Shown piece by piece: positions 59,775-64,000 of a DNA stretch of 64,000 bases; within the stretch, counting starts at the first letter, position 1, and every line of letters starts with the position of its first letter. The position numbers and the translations under genes are program-made. Origin of the DNA: Acheta domesticus (taxonomy: Eukaryota; Arthropoda; Insecta; Orthoptera; Gryllidae); the NCBI GenBank assembly GCA_031308135.1, contig JAHLJT010002630.1, positions 94,594,141 through 94,658,140 on the forward strand, in the 5' to 3' direction. The notes under the pieces are model-generated. The model was given only the letters and a program-made list of their open reading frames with translations. It did no database searches and was not told the origin of the DNA.

Positions 59775-60253
59775 CTAAAAACCAAAAATAAAAATTAAAA
59801 ATAATGAGAAAAATTACATCAATAGATGAGAGAATCAAAATTATCTAAATCAAAATTATAGAAAGAAAATACAGGAATTTTTAAAAAATTTCAGACTCAT
59901 AAGCTCAAATGAGCAAATTTATGAGAAGAGTATGTTTCACAATTTTGATTAGCCGTATTTATACAACATCTGTAGTACTGTAAATAAATGTCAAGAAAAA
60001 AAATCATATATTTTTTTCCACATATTTAATAAATCCATGTTTCTTAAAAAAAAATTAAAAACCTGATTGGAACATAAATTCACGAAATTTATAAATTTTA
60101 TTTTTACCACACACATAAAAAATGCATGTCCTCCCTAACAAAGCACATTTCTGCAGAAACATAACCTTAATTAAGAAAATACAGAAACAGAAATAGGAAG
60201 ATAAGCAAGATCTTATTTCCAGATGTTGCTTAATATTTGTGAAATATCCTCAC

Positions 60254-60391
60254 CTGCCAATAAGACGGAACCATGGAAATCGGTCGTAGAAAGGATCACC
60301 TCCTGTAAGTGACTCAATGCTGTAGTCAGGTGAAGTAGGAGACAATTCTGCTTCATTGTGGTACATTTCACGCATCAGTTCCAGCCGTTGC
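60254..60391 (-). CDS. unc-104: unc-104 exon: KIF1B-type motif, first exon in window
   Basis: After one base of a split codon it reads [40 protein letters not shown] and FRLIGR. [12 protein letters not shown].aae..........[18 protein letters not shown] is diagnostic of KIF1A/KIF1B/unc-104. Acceptor ctgttccag, donor GTGAGG. Upstream exons (motor, FHA, coiled coil) should lie beyond the right edge; none is recognisable between here and 64000. Confidence 0.96.
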
Positions 60392-63300
60392 CTGGAACAG
60401 ACAGATTTCTTTCAGTATACCTTCACTTTTAGGACCTGAAATAAAAATGACATTTTGTTTCCCCAGCTATGTTTTTTTTACTTCTAAGAGACTAACACTT
60501 GAGTTGAGAATAGAAAATAAACATTTTCACTAAAGTTCACAATATCAATATGTGAATTGTGTTAAAACAAAACTGATAAAACTCATGCTAATATTAATTA
60601 TGTTAGAATCATTTGAAAAATAATCTAAATTAAAATAAATATTAAAAGGAATAAAAGAAGAAAAATAACTAAACAATTTATAAAACATAAAAAATTAAGG
60701 ACTTTGTTTTTAGCACAAAACGTTAATCAAGTATTTCTTTAACTTAATAAATACATGCTACATTTCATATGTAACTATCATCTTCATCTAGTGTCTACCA
60801 CCCTTCTCTGCTCTGCCAGAACTCAAGTTTAAGAATCTCAAACAATTCTTATTGACCAGTGAAATTGAAATTCGATACCAATTGACAATCCTCTTTTTCA
60901 AATATATATATTCTTAACATTTTAAACACTCCTGAATATTATATAAATTACACTTTTTATAAACTGAATACATTTCAGTAATACATATGTAAAATCATTG
61001 GAAAACTACAAATGGCCGTTAGGTCTAGACAACCCACACAGCATTCTATTTTAGCCCTAGAATATTCGCACAACATTTTACGTATTAAGACATTTACACA
61101 AACACATTGCAAAAGAAAATAAATAGCATTTCCAAAATATCAAAGACAAGCTGAAATAATTAAACATCTTGATACAATACTGAAAATTGAACAAGACATC
61201 TAGAACTTAATATGGTATTCTAGCATATTCTGATTATCTTACTGCTACTATTTTTTTATTATTATTATTATTATTTTTTTTTGCAAAAGCATACGAGTGC
61301 AATAAGTGTGTGGTTTGGCACTCTGCTTCTTGATAAAACACATAAAGCAATACAAGTACATATTTGTGCAAGTTTCCTTTGGGTACATTTACAAAGATGT
61401 TACGTAGAGATAAAAGAGTATTCTAAAATTGGTCTTAAAATGATGCACAAGAAATCTGTTTAATCATGCTTTGAAACATATGTAAGCTTTAATAATCAAA
61501 AGCAGGAGATTCTGAAATACATCAGATCTTTTCTGCTCTATAAACATGCAAGCTCATTCTTTATGTTAAAAATACAATGCTGAGACAGAATTTCATCAAC
61601 TTCGCACTCAGCTTGACATTTCATCTTTCTTGGCAGGTTATAATGGGAGCTGTAAATAAGAAGCAACTCTTAAGCCTATTATAGTAAATACAAATTTTAA
61701 TGCAAGAAAATGTAGAAAGCATACACACAATATTTTCCAGAAATTTTACCTTCAGGTAGGGTTCATTCTCATAATCAGAATACAAATAACTACTCTACAA
61801 ACACTTAGAATAATGTTTTGGAAGGATTAATATCATTGATCTTTAATACTAGCAAAAATTTGAACTTTAAAAACTGGCATTTATAATTTTTTTCTTTCTA
61901 AGTAGATAAATTGTAAAATGAATAAAGTAAATACACGTTTAAGTAGATTGCTTTGCCATTGCTGTTAATGCTTCAAGGAGTGCGATACTACGAAGTAAAC
62001 ATTAAATATCTGCCAAGTCAATGAAAATGCATAGCCATACAGTTTTTAAATATTTTGAATTACTTAAAAATAAAAAGTACTTGGATGAAAATGGAAAAAG
62101 GCAGGCAAACACATTCTGAATAAGGTTATAAGGTTGAAATTCTGCTTTTGCCAGGGTATAAGCAATATTCTTTTTTGCCCAAAGAAAGTTTTAGAGAACA
62201 TTTGACACTTTGATTCACAAATTTTAAATACGTGTTTATTTTATGAAATTTTCTGTGTTCTGGGTTTCATAAAACTTTTCTTCTTTCTTGTGGTGTGCAA
62301 AAACTTTCTATTGAGAATACACTATTCATATGACTAATACATTGTGCACAGATTTGAGAAGCTCATGCACTAACATAACATAGCTAAACAGTGAACAGTT
62401 GAGTACAGATTCAATGTTAGTACAATTTTACAGATACACATATCATTTTCAGTGTATTCATCATAGAGGTGACAAATAGGAAATCTGTTAATTAATTAAA
62501 CTGATGAACAAAAAGTATAATAAATGTTTACCTCCCTTCACACAAATTTAACAAAATATACAAAAAAGGGCTACATCTTATAATCTGGCAAATATACCTA
62601 GTTACAAGAAGTTAGAACAAAGTTCCCTTTAACCATCGTCATGCAAGGAATAACTTAAGGTCATTGTAAAATTCCAACATGTTTAACCCTAGAGTATAGT
62701 TCAGAAACACAGAATTTTAAACTTAATCTCATTTTCACAAAATGAAAATAGTTATTAAACAATTAGTTATTATCCATATGAAAGAAACTTACTATCACAG
62801 GTTTGTCTTCAGCAATTTGTCAAATCTAAAGCATGTTTTTATAAAAATTGTGGAGTGTTTATATTCTTGAAAACTAATCAAAATTGCATCACACAAAGGA
62901 AATAAAGAACAACTAAGTAGTTCACTGTCATAAGCATTTCAGTTCAGTTTCAAAGAAATCTTTTGTACTATCTTCTACGCTTTACTTCTTTTGAGTTATA
63001 ATTTAAATCGTCCAACTTACATTACGAATGTATAATGCAACAAATTATTCTTCAATTTCTTGTTTTAAAATATCACAGGTAGAAATTAAAAACAAAATCA
63101 AGTTTGTGAGTATAGGCCTACATGAATTCCTCTCGATGTTTTGTCAATTCTGCATACCTCCAGAAGGGGAGATAAAACAGAGTGTATAGCTCATGCACTG
63201 TTGCAAACTGATAAAGAGCATAACTGATAATTTTATAAAAACAAGGCTATAAAGAACATTCACCAATGACTGACAGGTTAATTCTGAGTATCACTGGAGT

Positions 63301-63485
63301 GCAAATTAGATTGAGTGATTTTTTAAAAATATAATTGAGTGATTTATTAACAGAAAATATAGGCATCTCAAGGTCATCTTCGATGAGGCCTCTCCCATTA
63401 TGCACCCTCACATTGCTCGAACTCTCCTCTTCTCTGTGCTCCAACCGCAATTGCCATGCTCTGAGAACATGCTCCAGAAGCATCA

Positions 63486-63568
63486 ATTCAATTCAATTCA
63501 ATTCAATTCAATGCAATGCAATGCAATGCAATTCAATGCAATTCAATTCAATGCAATGCAATGCAATG
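63486..63568. repeat. Pentanucleotide array (AATTC/AATGC)n
   Basis: Alternating blocks of AATTC and AATGC units, arranged in runs rather than randomly. It is the tail of the SINE on the minus strand. Confidence 0.95.
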
Positions 63569-63830
63569 ATGCCTTATTTTACGTGGCAAGTCTCAGGCCT
63601 TAGTGCTGCTCTTCCATCAGACAACGCAAATGTTACTACGCTCTTTTCACCATCTAGCAGGGAAAGAAGGTATCATCTGGGCAATTAAACAAATGGTTTA
63701 AATTTAGCTCAGAGGCTCCTTTCAGGCTTAAGGATCTTTTACATGTAGTTAACCTACAACATGGAAGAGCCAGCTTTACTTCCCGATTGAAGGAATACAC
63801 TAACCATTATACCACCAAAACCACAATGCA
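63486..63830 (-). mobile_element. SINE with tRNA-like head and (ATTGA/ATTGC)n tail
   Basis: On the minus strand the element begins near 63827 with TTTGGTGGTATAATGGTTAG, an A-box-like tRNA head, followed by TCCTTCAATCGGGAAG. A body of about 220 bp includes CTAGATGGTGAAAAGAGCG and ACTTGCCACGTAAAATAAGG, then a tail of about 16 pentamers of ATTGA or ATTGC down to 63486. This layout is typical of insect SINEs with short-unit tails. The plus-strand open frames here are artefacts of the pentamer array. Confidence 0.6.
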
Positions 63831-63904
63831 TCACCTGTGTCCACCTGACAATGTCCCATCAGAGATGCCACATGGCACTCAAGCATGAGGTGGTCAAATG
63901 ACCG

Positions 63905-64000
63905 ATTAAGTGATAGTAGGAGGAGGGGGGGGGAAGAGGAAATAATGTAGCAGCAGCAGAGTAGGAGGTTGAGGTCAAAGTGTTGGTGGTGGACACAGAG
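63905..64000. other. G-rich low-complexity end of window
   Basis: Contains a G-rich stretch (gtaggaggagggggggggaag at 63916-63936) and CAGCAGCAG. No gene recognised. Confidence 0.5.

Larger units (their letters stand above)
60392..64000 (-). other. unc-104 intron, unfinished at window edge
   Basis: About 3.6 kb of AT-rich sequence with no exon that reads like kinesin-3. Contains a (TTA)n stretch near 61250-61275 and a SINE at the far end. Confidence 0.55.

Noticed and set aside
61560..61660. Exon-like segment with an acceptor (tatttacag) and a frame containing MKCQAECEVDEILSQ
   Set aside because: No similarity to kinesin-3 and no convincing donor in phase.
63486..63568. Regular short repeats considered as a CRISPR-like array
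   Set aside because: Units are 5 bp with no spacers, in eukaryotic intron sequence.
63335..63688. 117-codon plus-strand frame rich in FNS/MQC repeats
   Set aside because: It is the translated pentanucleotide tail of a SINE.

Overview
This is eukaryotic, AT-rich animal nuclear DNA with long introns, many microsatellites and a dense load of transposable elements. The conserved proteins and repeat types point to an arthropod, most likely an insect with a large genome. SINE-like repeats with tRNA-like heads would suit a polyneopteran such as a cockroach, termite or stick insect, but that placement is a guess.

Two conserved genes are visible, both on the minus strand. (1) At 2917-8197 are the first three coding exons of a USP16/USP45-type ubiquitin protease: the start codon, a Cys/His-containing N-terminal stretch and most of the ZnF-UBP zinc finger. 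The catalytic part lies beyond the left edge. (2) At 31552-60391 are 17 consecutive exons of unc-104 (KIF1A-type kinesin-3). They encode about 890 residues of the C-terminal half: the KIF1B-type motif, the conserved kinesin-3 middle region, the PH domain and the stop codon. The motor and FHA parts lie beyond the right edge. I placed every junction by GT/AG sites and codon phase, and the phases agree across all exons except one. The exon at 35977-36075 carries a 13-bp direct duplication that introduces a stop and breaks phase. Removing one copy in principle restores agreement with the next exon.

Between the genes, about 9 to 25.3 kb is an accessory island of transposons. It holds a family of strongly palindromic MITEs with TATACT(G/T)CG-type ends (several full copies and solo halves), a 1.4-kb PIF/Harbinger-like element with TAA target duplications sitting next to a THAP-like start, a hAT-like MITE with a perfect 8-bp target duplication, a SINE, a broken Tc1-type transposase and a broken R1-clade LINE. 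From 25.3 to 31.5 kb I see no coding sequence; part of it is presumably the unc-104 3' UTR.

The far left holds a piggyBac-like MITE with TTAA ends, a decayed LINE and a pogo-like MITE. The unc-104 introns carry a mariner remnant, pogo- and Harbinger-like MITEs, another decayed LINE, a 5S-rRNA-like SINE, a TIR element and a SINE with a pentanucleotide tail. One unidentified open frame (6335-6760, plus strand) lies inside a Usp16-45 intron. I found no CRISPR array, tRNA gene or rRNA gene, and no clear new gene system. The oddities most worth following are the unc-104 duplication, the unidentified frame and the palindromic MITE cluster.
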